Shown: positions 16,459 through 25,079 of the stretch, one piece after another
Layout: each line of letters begins with the position of its first letter
How positions within the stretch are numbered: the first letter of the stretch is position 1
The notes under the pieces: model-generated
Told to the model about the DNA's origin: nothing
The model's input: the letters and a program-made list of their open reading frames with translations, nothing else
Database searches by the model: none
Source: Streptomyces stelliscabiei
GTDB lineage: Bacteria > Actinomycetota > Actinomycetes > Streptomycetales > Streptomycetaceae
DNA: 64,000 nucleotides
Reading direction: 5' to 3'
NCBI RefSeq assembly: GCF_014873495.1
Contig: NZ_JADBGF010000001.1
Span: 3,534,001-3,598,000 of the forward strand
Made by a program: the position numbers and the translations under genes

Positions 16459-16503
16459 TGGGGCGGGCGGGACTCGAACCCACGGCCGACGGCTTATGAG
16501 TCC
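16459..16503 (-). repeat. tRNA(CAU) 3'-half fragment, candidate att site
   Basis: These 45 nt match 29971-30015 of the intact tRNA with two mismatches. They cover acceptor, T-arm, variable loop and the 3' side of the anticodon arm including CAT. The sequence then diverges. This looks like an attL/attR-type junction of an element integrated at the CAU tRNA. The adjacent 300 nt to the right (16504-16804) contain no intact gene; a minus-strand frame ending at the fragment could be the degraded C-terminus of an integrase, but I cannot identify catalytic residues. Confidence 0.8.
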
Positions 16504-16804
16504 TTTGAGGATCTTGGCGGTCCTTGCCCATCAGCGTGCGTTTCACGATATTTTTGCTGGTCAGGCTGGGTGCGCCGCGCCTCCGCCTCTGCCGGTCTGC
16601 TCCTATCCTTGCGTCCCAACTGCGTCCCGATCTCACCCCCGGGAGGGCCAGGGAAACCGAACTTTCGGGCGATAACGCCAGCTCGGAGGTGGGTTTCGAA
16701 CCCGTCCGCAGCGGATCGCCCTTCCCATGGGCAGACCTCCGCGCCCAGCGACGCATGGCCGCGCGAACCCACCTACGCCGATTCGGTGCACTGGCCGAAC
16801 ACCA

Positions 16805-17554
16805 TCACGCCGGTTCGGTGAACTGGTCGAACACCGTCACGGCGGCGCGGGTGGCGAGGGACCAGCGGTCCTCTCCTTCCGGGTCCTCCAGGTTGGGGTG
16901 TCCGGCGATCCAGCGCATGTGGAAGCCGTCGAGCAGGGCGGCGATGGTGGTGGCGAGGTGCTCGACCTTGTAGGGCGCGCGCATGCGCAGCCCGTAGGCG
17001 TCCAGCAGCGCCTGGTACGCCTCGCAGGCGACCTCGGTGAACGACTCGCCATAGTGCCCCAGGGCGTCGCGGACGCGTGGGTTGGCGGCGCTGGCGTAGA
17101 AGCCGAGCAGCACGCGGTAGATCGGGTCCACGCGGTGGTTCTCGTGGTTGTCCGCCAGGACGTCGTTGAGAGCCTCCTGCCAGGTCGTGCCGCTGTCGAC
17201 CGCCTCCTTGAAACGACGGATGCTCTCCGGCAGCCCCGGGACCAGTTCGGCCTGTCGGCTGGTGAGGTGGAAGAGGAGATCTGCCTGGAAGTCGGCCTGC
17301 GCGGGCCAGATCTGGTAGATGGATCCGGTCGTGATCGCCGGTGCCGTGTCGTCGCCCAGCCTCTCCCGCATGATGCGGGTGGCCTCCTCGGTGACCCGCT
17401 TGACGCGGATATGAGCAAGGGCTGCGGAGACAGCCGCCTCACTCGTGTCAGAGGTGCCGGCGCAGACGAGTTCGGTGGCCGCCTCCAGCATGAGAGCCCG
17501 GGTCTCTTCGGGTGTGCGCCGAGGGAGCCTGCGTCTCACGGCGTCCGCCGCCAT
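16805..17554 (-). CDS. TetR family transcriptional regulator
   Basis: This 249-aa protein begins RRRLPRRTPEETRALMLEAA, then has an unusual insertion before the recognition region TTGSIYQIWPAQADFQADLL, where TGSIYQIWP takes the place of the usual YYHF helix. The C-terminal helices end FHMRWIAGHPNLEDPEGED. It is divergent from the branched-chain-type ABC importer, making it the likely local regulator. A short palindrome (CGTAA-N5-TTACG, 17640-17654) in the 261-nt spacer is a weak operator candidate. The substrate is unknown. Confidence 0.85.
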   Translation of the reverse strand: MAADAVRRRLPRRTPEETRALMLEAATELVCAGTSDTSEAAVSAALAHIRVKRVTEEATRIMRERLGDDTAPAITTGSIYQIWPAQADFQADLLFHLTSRQAELVPGLPESIRRFKEAVDSGTTWQEALNDVLADNHENHRVDPIYRVLLGFYASAANPRVRDALGHYGESFTEVACEAYQALLDAYGLRMRAPYKVEHLATTIAALLDGFHMRWIAGHPNLEDPEGEDRWSLATRAAVTVFDQFTEPA

Positions 17555-17815
17555 GTCCTTCCCCTCCCGTTGCGTGATCGTTAATTCGGCGTGAACCGGG
17601 GCGTTGACAGGGCGCCAGCGTACACCTAGATTCCCGATCCGTAAGAAAGTTACGAAACTCGAAAGCGCCGATCACCTGGCCTTTCGAAGCACCTCGGGCT
17701 GGACCCAGGCACCGGTCATCCCTGTGCGCCCTCCTGCCCTCCTCTGCCTTCCGCGCTCTCCCCGCATGCCGTGCCGGGCACCGCCCTGCCGTTTTCCGAT
17801 CCTGGAGGATCCTGC

Positions 17816-19129
17816 ATGCCCGCAACCTCACGTCCCCTGAGACTCGGCCTCGTCTCCGCCGCCATGGCGCCCCTGCTGGGCATCGCCGCATGCGGCGGAT
17901 CGGGCACCAACGCACCCTCGTCGTCCGGCGCCTCCGGGGGTGGCTCCTCCGCGAGTGCGGACTCCCGCTCGGCGAGTGACGTCGTGACCGACTACCTCGG
18001 CTACGTCGGCGGAAAGGCGGGGAAGGCCGACGCCGGGCTCGACCCGGTCACCCTGGGCTGGGTGAACGTCGAGGGCGGCCCCGGCGGCAACCCCGAGGCC
18101 ACCCTGGGTGCCCGTGCCGCCGTGAAGTACGTCAACGACAGGTTGGGCGGTATCGGCGGGCACCCGCTGAAGCTGAACGTCTGCACGGTGGTGTCCGCCG
18201 AGGAGGAGGGGCAGAAGTGCGGCCAGCAACTGCTCGGCGCCGAAGAGGTCTCCGCCATCGGTGTGGGCAACCTCTACCTCGGAGACGCGTCCTTCAACTC
18301 CGTGATCGCGGGGAAGAAGCCCGTACTGGTCGGAGTGGCGACGGGCCCGACCATGCCCACCGCGAAGAACACCTTCAGTACGTTCGGCGACCTGCCGCAC
18401 ATCTTCGGTACCTGGGGCACGTACGCCCGTGACGCACTGAAGGCGAAGACCGCGGCGGTGATCCACACGAACACGCCCGGCGACAAGATCGCCTCCGGGG
18501 CCGCGGTGAAGGGCCTGGAAGCCGCCGGTCTGAAGGTGAGGTCCGTCGGATTCGACGCGCAGTCCACCGATCTGATCGGCCCGGTCACCGCGGCCGGGGC
18601 GAACACCGCAGATGTCGTGGTGCCCATCTCCGTCGGTGGCGGATGCGTCGGGATCGCCAAGGCACTGAAGCAGCTCAATGTCACCAAGCCGGTGGTCTCC
18701 ACGCCGCTGTGCATGTCCCCCGATGTCGCCCAGGGACTCGGCGGGGACCTGCCCACCTGGACGTACGGCGTCGCCCAGACGCTGCCGACGGATTCCTCGG
18801 CCGCCGACTCCAAGGCGTTCCTGAAGGCCTCGGCGCAGGCGGGGCTGGACAAGGACGACCAGTCCAAGGTCTTCGCGCCGCTGGGCTGGAGCACGGTCCT
18901 GACGTACGCGAAGGTGCTCAACGCCATCGGCCCGGACAAGATCACCCCCGCGTCGGTGACCGAGCAGCTCAAGAAGTTCCCCGGGCCGGTCGTCATGGGC
19001 GCCGCCGAGGTCAAGTGCGGCAAGTACCCGGACGCCCTCGCCGTCTGCAACGACCAGGCGAGGTTCTACCGGTACGAAGGCAAGGGCCAGTTCAAGCCCC
19101 TGACCGACTGGATCCGCCCGCCCCAGTGA
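17816..19129 (+). CDS. ABC transporter substrate-binding lipoprotein, branched-chain amino acid type
   Basis: This 437-aa periplasmic-binding-type lipoprotein of the LivK/Peripla_BP_6 class has a signal with lipobox GIAAC at about residue 24 and a Ser/Gly-rich linker. The family core is TLGWVNVEGGPGGNPEATLG, VKYVNDRLGGIGGHPL, and disulphide-type cysteines. ATG 17816 follows GGAGGA at a good distance; the longer upstream frame has no ribosome site. It is the first gene of a cassette with a fused permease, two ATPases and a hydrolase. The ligand need not be an amino acid, and the lipase-like neighbour hints at a lipid-derived or ester substrate. Confidence 0.92.
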   Translation: MPATSRPLRLGLVSAAMAPLLGIAACGGSGTNAPSSSGASGGGSSASADSRSASDVVTDYLGYVGGKAGKADAGLDPVTLGWVNVEGGPGGNPEATLGARAAVKYVNDRLGGIGGHPLKLNVCTVVSAEEEGQKCGQQLLGAEEVSAIGVGNLYLGDASFNSVIAGKKPVLVGVATGPTMPTAKNTFSTFGDLPHIFGTWGTYARDALKAKTAAVIHTNTPGDKIASGAAVKGLEAAGLKVRSVGFDAQSTDLIGPVTAAGANTADVVVPISVGGGCVGIAKALKQLNVTKPVVSTPLCMSPDVAQGLGGDLPTWTYGVAQTLPTDSSAADSKAFLKASAQAGLDKDDQSKVFAPLGWSTVLTYAKVLNAIGPDKITPASVTEQLKKFPGPVVMGAAEVKCGKYPDALAVCNDQARFYRYEGKGQFKPLTDWIRPPQ

Positions 19130-19233
19130 GCCCCAGCCCGCCCCGCCGCCGCCGCTGAGGCCGCAGCCCTCGCGGGACGCGGCCTCAGCAGCACGGACTC
19201 GCGGATGTGCGTGCTCATGACAGGAGTCATGAA

Positions 19234-21261
19234 TTGGAACAGATCCTGCTCTTCGCCTTGCTCGGCCTCGGCCAGGGGGCACTGATCGCCGGCATCGCGC
19301 TCGGCGTGGTGGTCACCTACCGGGGCTCGGGCGTCATCAACCTGTCCACCGGCGCGGTCGCCATGACCTCGGCCTATGCCTTCTGGGCCCTGACCACCGG
19401 TTTCTTCGGGTTCACGCTGCCCGTGGGACTCGCTCTCGCCGGTGCCCTCGCAGTCGCACTCGCCGTCGGAGTCCTGACAGAGGCGGCGGTCTTCAAGCCG
19501 CTACGCACCGTCTCGCCCCTGGCCAAACTCGCGGCATCCCTCGGCATCCTGCTCACCCTGCAGGCCACCGTGCTCCTGGTCTTCGGGGTGCAGCCGAAGC
19601 AGGCACCGAGCATCCTTCCGGCCGACACCGTCACCATGCTGGGCGTCACCACACCCTCCGACCGCTTCGTCCTGGCCGGACTGGTCGTCGTGATCGCCCT
19701 GGTCCTGGGTGCCCTGTACCGGTGGAGCCGCTTCGGCCTGGCCACCCGCGCGGCCTCGGAGAACGAACAGGCCGCTCTTCTGGCAGGCCTGTCGCCCAAC
19801 AGCGTCTCGATGGCCAACACACTCCTGGCCGCCCTGGTCGCCGGGCTCCTCGGTGTCCTGGCCGCGCCCATCGTCCAGGTCGACTCCATGACGCTGCCCC
19901 TGCAGGTGGTCCCGGCCCTGGCCGCCGCCCTCTTCGCCGGTTTCACCTCGCTGTGGATCGCCTGCACCACGGGCATCCTCATCGGAGTGCTCCAGTCGAT
20001 CGTGTACTACCTGTCCACGCAGAGCTGGTTCCCGACCGACAACGGCAACGCCATGCCCGGCCTCCAGCAGCTCCTCGTCTTCCTCCTGATGGTCGTCGCC
20101 CTGTACGTGCGCGGCGCCGGTCTGCCGCGCCGCGGTGAACTCGTCGAACAGCGGCTGCCCGCGGTGCCCCTGCCCGAGCGGCTGCTACGTCCCGCCCTGA
20201 TGGCCGCCGCGGTCGCCGCCGCCGCACTGACAGTGCTCCCGTTCGACTTCCGCCAGGCACTCACGAACTCGATGATCGGCATGGTCATCGTCCTGTCCTA
20301 CGTCGTCATCACCGGCTACGTGGGACAGATCTCCGTGATGCAACTCGCGCTCTCCGGAACCGCGGGCTTCGTCCTCTCCCACCTCTCGGTCCGGTTGGGG
20401 ATCCCGTTCCCGTTCTCCGCCCTCGGCGCGATGCTGCTGGCCACACTGCTCGGAGTGGCCGCGGGCGTCTCCGCCCTGCGGGTGCGGGGTGTGAGCCTGG
20501 CCGTCGTCACCCTGGCCGCGGCCCTGGCCATGGAACAGGCGCTGTTCAACAACACCTCGTTCGGCGGAACGGCCGGAGTGTCCGTACCCCCGCCGCGCCT
20601 GTTCGGGATCGACCTCGGACCGAAAGCGGACTTCCGCGGTCTGGACGGCAACGAACCCAGCCCCATGTTCGGCTTCCTCGTCCTGGCCGTCACCGTCGCC
20701 CTCGGACTGTACGTCGCCCATCTCAGGCGCACCGGACTCGGCCGCCGGATGCTCGCCGTCCGCTCCAACGAACGCGCCGCGGCGGCAGCCGGTGTCGACG
20801 TGCGGGGCGTGAAGATCGCCGCGTTCGCGATCAGTTCCTTCATCGCCAGCGCGGCCGGCACCCTCTACGGCTACAACTTCGGCTCGGTCAGCGCCGCCCG
20901 GTTCACCGCGCTGGCCGCCCTCGGGCTGATCGGTTTCGCCTACATCGGCGGCATCACCATGGTGTCCGGAGCCGTGATCGCGGGGCTGATGTCCACCGAG
21001 GCGCTGCTGCCCCACGCGCTGGACAAGTGGTTCGGGATCAAGGGGACCTGGGCCCTGCTCTTCGGCGGCGTCTCCCTGATCGTGACGCTGATCGCCAACC
21101 CCGACGGCATCGCGGGCGCCGCTCACCGCCGGAAGACGGCGAAGAGGGCGAGACGCGCGGCGGCCACGACAGGGCCACCGTCCGACAGCGCGGCCGCCGT
21201 CGGCTCCCCGCGGATCCACCTCGGCCGTACCGCTGCCGACGCCAAGGAGGTCGCACCGTGA
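19234..21261 (+). CDS. Fused LivH-LivM-type ABC permease
   Basis: About 675 aa combining both permeases of a branched-chain amino acid type importer. Residues 1-290 are LivH-like (LGQGALIAGIALGVVVTYRG, SGVINLSTGAVAMTSAY) and residues 320-640 are LivM-like (GYVGQISVMQLALSGTAGFV, and GRRMLAVRSNERAAAAAGVD, the ATPase-coupling loop). Many hydrophobic helices are visible in both halves. Start TTG 19234 is chosen because AGGAG lies 7 nt upstream. The stop overlaps the next start as GTGA. The basic tail KRARRAAATTG is cytoplasmic. Confidence 0.9.
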   Translation: MEQILLFALLGLGQGALIAGIALGVVVTYRGSGVINLSTGAVAMTSAYAFWALTTGFFGFTLPVGLALAGALAVALAVGVLTEAAVFKPLRTVSPLAKLAASLGILLTLQATVLLVFGVQPKQAPSILPADTVTMLGVTTPSDRFVLAGLVVVIALVLGALYRWSRFGLATRAASENEQAALLAGLSPNSVSMANTLLAALVAGLLGVLAAPIVQVDSMTLPLQVVPALAAALFAGFTSLWIACTTGILIGVLQSIVYYLSTQSWFPTDNGNAMPGLQQLLVFLLMVVALYVRGAGLPRRGELVEQRLPAVPLPERLLRPALMAAAVAAAALTVLPFDFRQALTNSMIGMVIVLSYVVITGYVGQISVMQLALSGTAGFVLSHLSVRLGIPFPFSALGAMLLATLLGVAAGVSALRVRGVSLAVVTLAAALAMEQALFNNTSFGGTAGVSVPPPRLFGIDLGPKADFRGLDGNEPSPMFGFLVLAVTVALGLYVAHLRRTGLGRRMLAVRSNERAAAAAGVDVRGVKIAAFAISSFIASAAGTLYGYNFGSVSAARFTALAALGLIGFAYIGGITMVSGAVIAGLMSTEALLPHALDKWFGIKGTWALLFGGVSLIVTLIANPDGIAGAAHRRKTAKRARRAAATTGPPSDSAAAVGSPRIHLGRTAADAKEVAP

Positions 21262-22073
21262 ACGTGCTCTCTGTCCAGCAGCTGGGCGTCAGCTACGGCG
21301 GCGTCCACGCGCTCAACGATGTCTCCCTGGAGGTCGGCGAGGGCCAACTCGTGGGGCTCATCGGCCCCAACGGGGCCGGCAAGACCACCTTCGTGGACGC
21401 CGTCACCGGCCTCGTCGCCTCCCGGGGAAGAGTGGAACTCTATGGCGAGGACCTGACCGGACGGCCGCCCCATGTACGAGCCCGCCGAGGACTCGCCCGC
21501 ACCTTCCAGAGCAGTGAACTCTTCGAGGACCTCACGGTCGCGGAGAACCTCCAGGTCACGGCGGACCCTTCGACGTGGTGGACCGCGCTCGGCGAGACCT
21601 TCGGCCGCCGCCCGTCCCCGAACCCCGCTGTCGGGGAGGCCCTTGCGGCCCTGGGACTCGAGGACCTGGCCGACGCCTCGGCGCACGAACTGTCCCAGGG
21701 CAGACGCAAACTCGTCGGTGTGGCACGGGCCTTGGCAGCCCGGCCCCGCATCATCTGTCTGGACGAACCCGCGGCCGGCCTGGACACGACGGAGAGCGCC
21801 GGACTCGGACGCCGACTGCGCGCGGTCGCCGACGCCGGCACCGCGCTGCTCCTCATCGACCACGACATGAGCCTCGTGATGGGCGTCTGCGACCACGTCG
21901 TCGTACTGGAGTTCGGGAAGGTGATCGCCTCCGGGACGCCGGCACAGGTCCGAACCGACCCCGCCGTCGTCACCGCCTACCTCGGGGCATCCACCGCCCG
22001 GCCCGCCACCGCGTCCGGCACGTCGAACGCCGGCTCCGCCAAGACCGTCACCAGCACCCCGGAGACACCATGA
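21258..22073 (+). CDS. ABC transporter ATP-binding protein, LivG-like
   Basis: 271-aa ATPase with Walker [15 protein letters not shown], signature [16 protein letters not shown], Walker [13 protein letters not shown] and the LivG-typical [20 protein letters not shown]. It powers the fused permease together with the LivF-like protein. GTG 21258 overlaps the permease stop, and its own stop overlaps the next ATG. The C-terminal 25 residues are a Thr/Ala-rich extension absent from standard LivG. The signature has SQG in place of SGG, as in many LivG proteins. Confidence 0.93.
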   Translation: MNVLSVQQLGVSYGGVHALNDVSLEVGEGQLVGLIGPNGAGKTTFVDAVTGLVASRGRVELYGEDLTGRPPHVRARRGLARTFQSSELFEDLTVAENLQVTADPSTWWTALGETFGRRPSPNPAVGEALAALGLEDLADASAHELSQGRRKLVGVARALAARPRIICLDEPAAGLDTTESAGLGRRLRAVADAGTALLLIDHDMSLVMGVCDHVVVLEFGKVIASGTPAQVRTDPAVVTAYLGASTARPATASGTSNAGSAKTVTSTPETP

Positions 22074-22783
22074 GCACCCCAGTCCTGGAGGTGGCCGGCC
22101 TCACCGCCGGATACGACGGAGCCCCCGTCGTCCGCGGGATCGACCTCGAAGTGGGCGCGGGAGAGGTCGTCGCCCTCCTCGGGGCCAACGGAGCGGGGAA
22201 GACCACCACGCTCAAGGCCGTCTCCGCCCTGCTGCGCCCCCTCGCCGGCACGATCACGTTCAACGGAACGGACCTCGGCAGGATCCCGGCGGCGACCCGC
22301 GCCCGCCTCGGCATCGCCCACGTTCCGGAAGGACGAGGCATCTTCTCCGGCCTCACGGTGGCGGAACACCTGCGCCTCGGTCACCGGGGCGAGCGCCTCG
22401 ACCACTCGGCCGCCCACCGTTACTTCCCCGCCCTGTCCCGCCTCCAGGACCGCAGGGCAGGACTGCTCTCCGGCGGCGAGCAGCAGATGCTCGCCATGGG
22501 ACGAGCCCTGGCCCGCGGCCCCAAGCTGCTCCTGCTCGACGAGCTGAGCCTCGGCCTGGCACCCATCATCGTCGAGGAGTTGCTGCCCATAGTCAGGCAC
22601 TATGCCGACGACACCGGCTGCGGAGTGCTGCTCGTCGAACAGCACGTCGGCCTCGCCCTCGACATCGCCGACCGCGGCTACGTCCTCTCCCACGGCGAGA
22701 TCACCACGCACGCCACGGCCCGGGAACTCCGGGCCGACCAGTCCCGGATCATCGCCGGCTACCTCGGCGAGCAGCACGCCTGA
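22070..22783 (+). CDS. ABC transporter ATP-binding protein, LivF-like
   Basis: 237-aa ATPase with Walker [15 protein letters not shown], signature [16 protein letters not shown], Walker [14 protein letters not shown] and switch histidine replaced by the family-normal [12 protein letters not shown]. The phrase [19 protein letters not shown] is diagnostic of LivF. It overlaps the LivG-like stop by ATGA. It completes a five-part importer with binding protein, double permease and two ATPases. Confidence 0.94.
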   Translation: MSTPVLEVAGLTAGYDGAPVVRGIDLEVGAGEVVALLGANGAGKTTTLKAVSALLRPLAGTITFNGTDLGRIPAATRARLGIAHVPEGRGIFSGLTVAEHLRLGHRGERLDHSAAHRYFPALSRLQDRRAGLLSGGEQQMLAMGRALARGPKLLLLDELSLGLAPIIVEELLPIVRHYADDTGCGVLLVEQHVGLALDIADRGYVLSHGEITTHATARELRADQSRIIAGYLGEQHA

Positions 22784-22908
22784 CCCGGCCGGGCGGCCAC
22801 AACCGCCGTGCGCCACAACCGCCATGAGCCTCAACCGCTCGGGCCGGCCCACCTGTACAACCCGGCCGGACGCTCAGGGCTGCCCGCGTACCCAAGACAA
22901 GGAATCCG

Positions 22909-23763
22909 ATGTTCACCTTCCACAGCGAAGACGGCGTCCAGATCCACGTGCACGAATGGAAGCCGGACACCCCACCGCGAGCCGTCGTGCAGATCGCCCA
23001 CGGCATGGGAGAGCACGCCGGCCGTTACGCCCCACTCGCGGCAGCACTGACCACTCGGGGCTACGCCGTCTACGCCAACGATCACCGCGGACACGGGCTG
23101 AGCAGGCACGCCGAGCCCGGTCATCTCGGAGACGACGGCTGGAACCGACTCGTCGGTGACATGGTCACCCTGTCAGAGACCATCCGCGAGCAGCACCCCG
23201 GCCTGCCCCTGGTGCTGCTCGGACACAGCCTCGGTTCCTTCGCCTCACAGCAGTACGTCCTGGACCACGCCCACCTGATCGACGCCCTTGCCCTCGCCGG
23301 TACCACCGCGGTCGACGTCATGCTCGCGGCACAGGCGCAGGCGGACGCGGAGGGAGGAGACCCGCTGCTCGCGCTCAACCAGGCGTTCCAGCCCAGCCGC
23401 ACGCCGTTCGACTGGCTCAGCCGGGACGAACCGGCCGTCGACGCCTACCTCGCCGACCCCATGTGCGGCTTCAGCCTCGACGCCCAGGGCATGGCCGACA
23501 TCACCATCGCCTCGGCGTCACTTGCCCAGCCCAAAGGCATCCCGGCAGATCTGCCCATCTGCGTCCTGGTCGGGGATCACGACCCGCTGAACGCCGATCT
23601 CTCACTCAGCAACCTGCTTGTCGAACGCTACGGCGAGGCCGGCCTCACCGACGTGACCTACCTCATCTATCCCGCAGCCCGCCACGAGTTGTTCCACGAG
23701 ACCAACAAACAGGAGATCGTCAGCGACCTGCTGGCCTGGCTGAAACGCGTCCTCGCCCGCTGA
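22909..23763 (+). CDS. Alpha/beta hydrolase, monoacylglycerol lipase-like
   Basis: This 284-aa serine hydrolase of the S33/hydrolase_4 type resembles monoglyceride lipases. It has VQIAHGMGEHAGRYAPLAAA, YANDHRGHGLS, the nucleophile elbow GHSLGSFASQ, Asp in VLVGDHDPLN and catalytic His in YPAARHELFHE. There is no signal peptide, so it acts in the cytoplasm. It starts 125 nt after the LivF-like gene on the same strand and probably hydrolyses an ester or lipid delivered by the transporter; this link is inference from context. Confidence 0.9.
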   Translation: MFTFHSEDGVQIHVHEWKPDTPPRAVVQIAHGMGEHAGRYAPLAAALTTRGYAVYANDHRGHGLSRHAEPGHLGDDGWNRLVGDMVTLSETIREQHPGLPLVLLGHSLGSFASQQYVLDHAHLIDALALAGTTAVDVMLAAQAQADAEGGDPLLALNQAFQPSRTPFDWLSRDEPAVDAYLADPMCGFSLDAQGMADITIASASLAQPKGIPADLPICVLVGDHDPLNADLSLSNLLVERYGEAGLTDVTYLIYPAARHELFHETNKQEIVSDLLAWLKRVLAR

Positions 23764-24032
23764 CCCCGGCGCTGGAGACAGCGTCCCCAGGACCGCAAAC
23801 AGTTATGGGGCGGGCGGCTGCCAGGACCACGCCCCCATGCAAGTTGGCTACCCGGGGCCGCAACCCGTCGAAGCACCCGCCGACGGGATCGCCGACGCAG
23901 GCGAGGTCGTCGATCGAGGCACTGTGGATCACGCTTCTGAGCCGGCGGGGAGGCGCTCGTAGTCGCGGGCCGAACGTCGGCGGAGCATGATCCCTCCCAG
24001 GCTGGTCGCGGGCCTTGGTCGGTTACTGCTTC

Positions 24033-24125
24033 CTGACGAAAGCTGCCGGTGTCGATCTCGGTGAGGACGCCGAGCCTGACGAAGCGTTTCAGCGTGGTGC
24101 GGGTGCCTTCGATGCTCTTGGGCAG
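24033..24125 (-). pseudogene. Small winged-helix-like fragment, relative of 15763-15933
   Basis: LPKSIEGTRTTLKRFVRLGV followed by LTEIDTGSF matches the pattern of the other fragment (helix, LKRL-x(2)-RGIL-x-ET-x-GLF). It is truncated at both ends. The surrounding 23764-24378 has no intact gene. A hydrophobic minus-strand stretch near 24240-24340 (AALAVGGGVGAVWWRATG) may be a scrap of a membrane protein. Confidence 0.45.
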
Positions 24126-24378
24126 CGGTGCTCGGGCAGGTCGGGCGAGGCGGGGCTGGGTGGGAAGCCTGTACCAGTGGATTCCGCCCGCGCCCACACC
24201 ATCAGGCGACACCAGAACCACCCACTCACGAACCGCTCCCAGCCGACGGCGGCGGCAGCCCCGGTGAGCCGGAAGTCGCCCAGCATCCCGGTGGCCCGCC
24301 ACCACACCGCACCGACCCCGCCGCCCACGGCCAGAGCAGCGTAGGCGAAGGTCCCCAGGCAGCCACTTCCGCTGACCT

Positions 24379-24603
24379 GCGTCCCATCAGCGTCCCAACT
24401 TCGGCGTCCACTCGCTCGCAGAGCCCTCCTGCGGCGGCTTGCGCCGGCAGTGGGCTGATACGTGTATGCCGGTCAGAGCGGTTCCAACCAACACCGATCA
24501 CCACGCCCTTTGAACTCACCAGCAGCGGATTTCCCTTCCAACGCGCAGAGGCCCCGACCCTCTACTCCGGGCGGAGCCTCTGCGGCCATTTCCGCAGGCC
24601 AAA
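24379..24603 (+). repeat. att-flanking direct repeat, copy 2
   Basis: This counterpart of 16240-16455 has the same block order (AGCGTCC-rich start, GTGGGCTGATACGT, GGTCAGAGCG, GAACTCACCAGCAGCGGATT, TTTCCGCAGG). Here the tRNA fragment that should follow is absent, replaced by unrelated sequence. It includes an extra hairpin (AGAGGCCCCGACCCTCTACT region and CGGAGCCTCTGCGG). Confidence 0.75.
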
Positions 24604-24897
24604 CGCTGCCTCGTCACCCTATCCAGCTCAGTAGCCTTCTCCCAGGGCGAGCTGACGGGATCGGGGGACGTCTGACCCTCGGGTGGTCGGCCCTGTGTCG
24701 GTCGACCGCGGTCGGGCTTCCGGGCGCCGTGCCGCCGGCTGATCGCTGCTGCCGTGCGCCAGCGCGCGCTTCAGTTCCTCGACGAGTAACCAGCCGCGCG
24801 CGAAAGGCGAACGGCACGTCCTGGGCGTGTCCCCCACCCCCGAAGAACCACTTGAGTGGGGCCCGGGGTGGCGGCCGGCGGCCGGCTGGACGAGTGA

Positions 24898-25026
24898 AGG
24901 AGGCGCGGGGCCCGATACGGGCGAGAGCGCAAGCAGGAGACGCGGCGGCGGATCATCGAGACGGCTGGGCGTCGGTTCGGGAGCGACGGGATCGACGGCT
25001 CGGGGATCGCCGCGCTGATGGCCTGA
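24898..25026 (+). pseudogene. TetR N-terminal fragment
   Basis: The frame reads RERKQETRRRIIETAGRRFG then SDGIDGSGIAALMA before a TGA. This is helix 1 to helix 2 of a TetR DNA-binding domain. After the stop, the +1 frame continues DAG, the expected next residues, so a one-base frameshift plus loss of the remainder seems likely. The matching kind of TetR C-terminal domain occurs 3.3 kb downstream on the same strand (28343-28876). Confidence 0.55.
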
Positions 25027-25079
25027 TGCCGGTCGCTCTTGTGGGGGCTGGACACGATTCGCCCCGCCCCCGGCGGCTG

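Noticed and set aside
16494..16772. Minus-strand frame ending at the tRNA fragment considered as an integrase C-terminus
   Set aside because: The position is suggestive, but no Arg-His-Arg-Tyr catalytic residues or family segments are visible, so no call was made.
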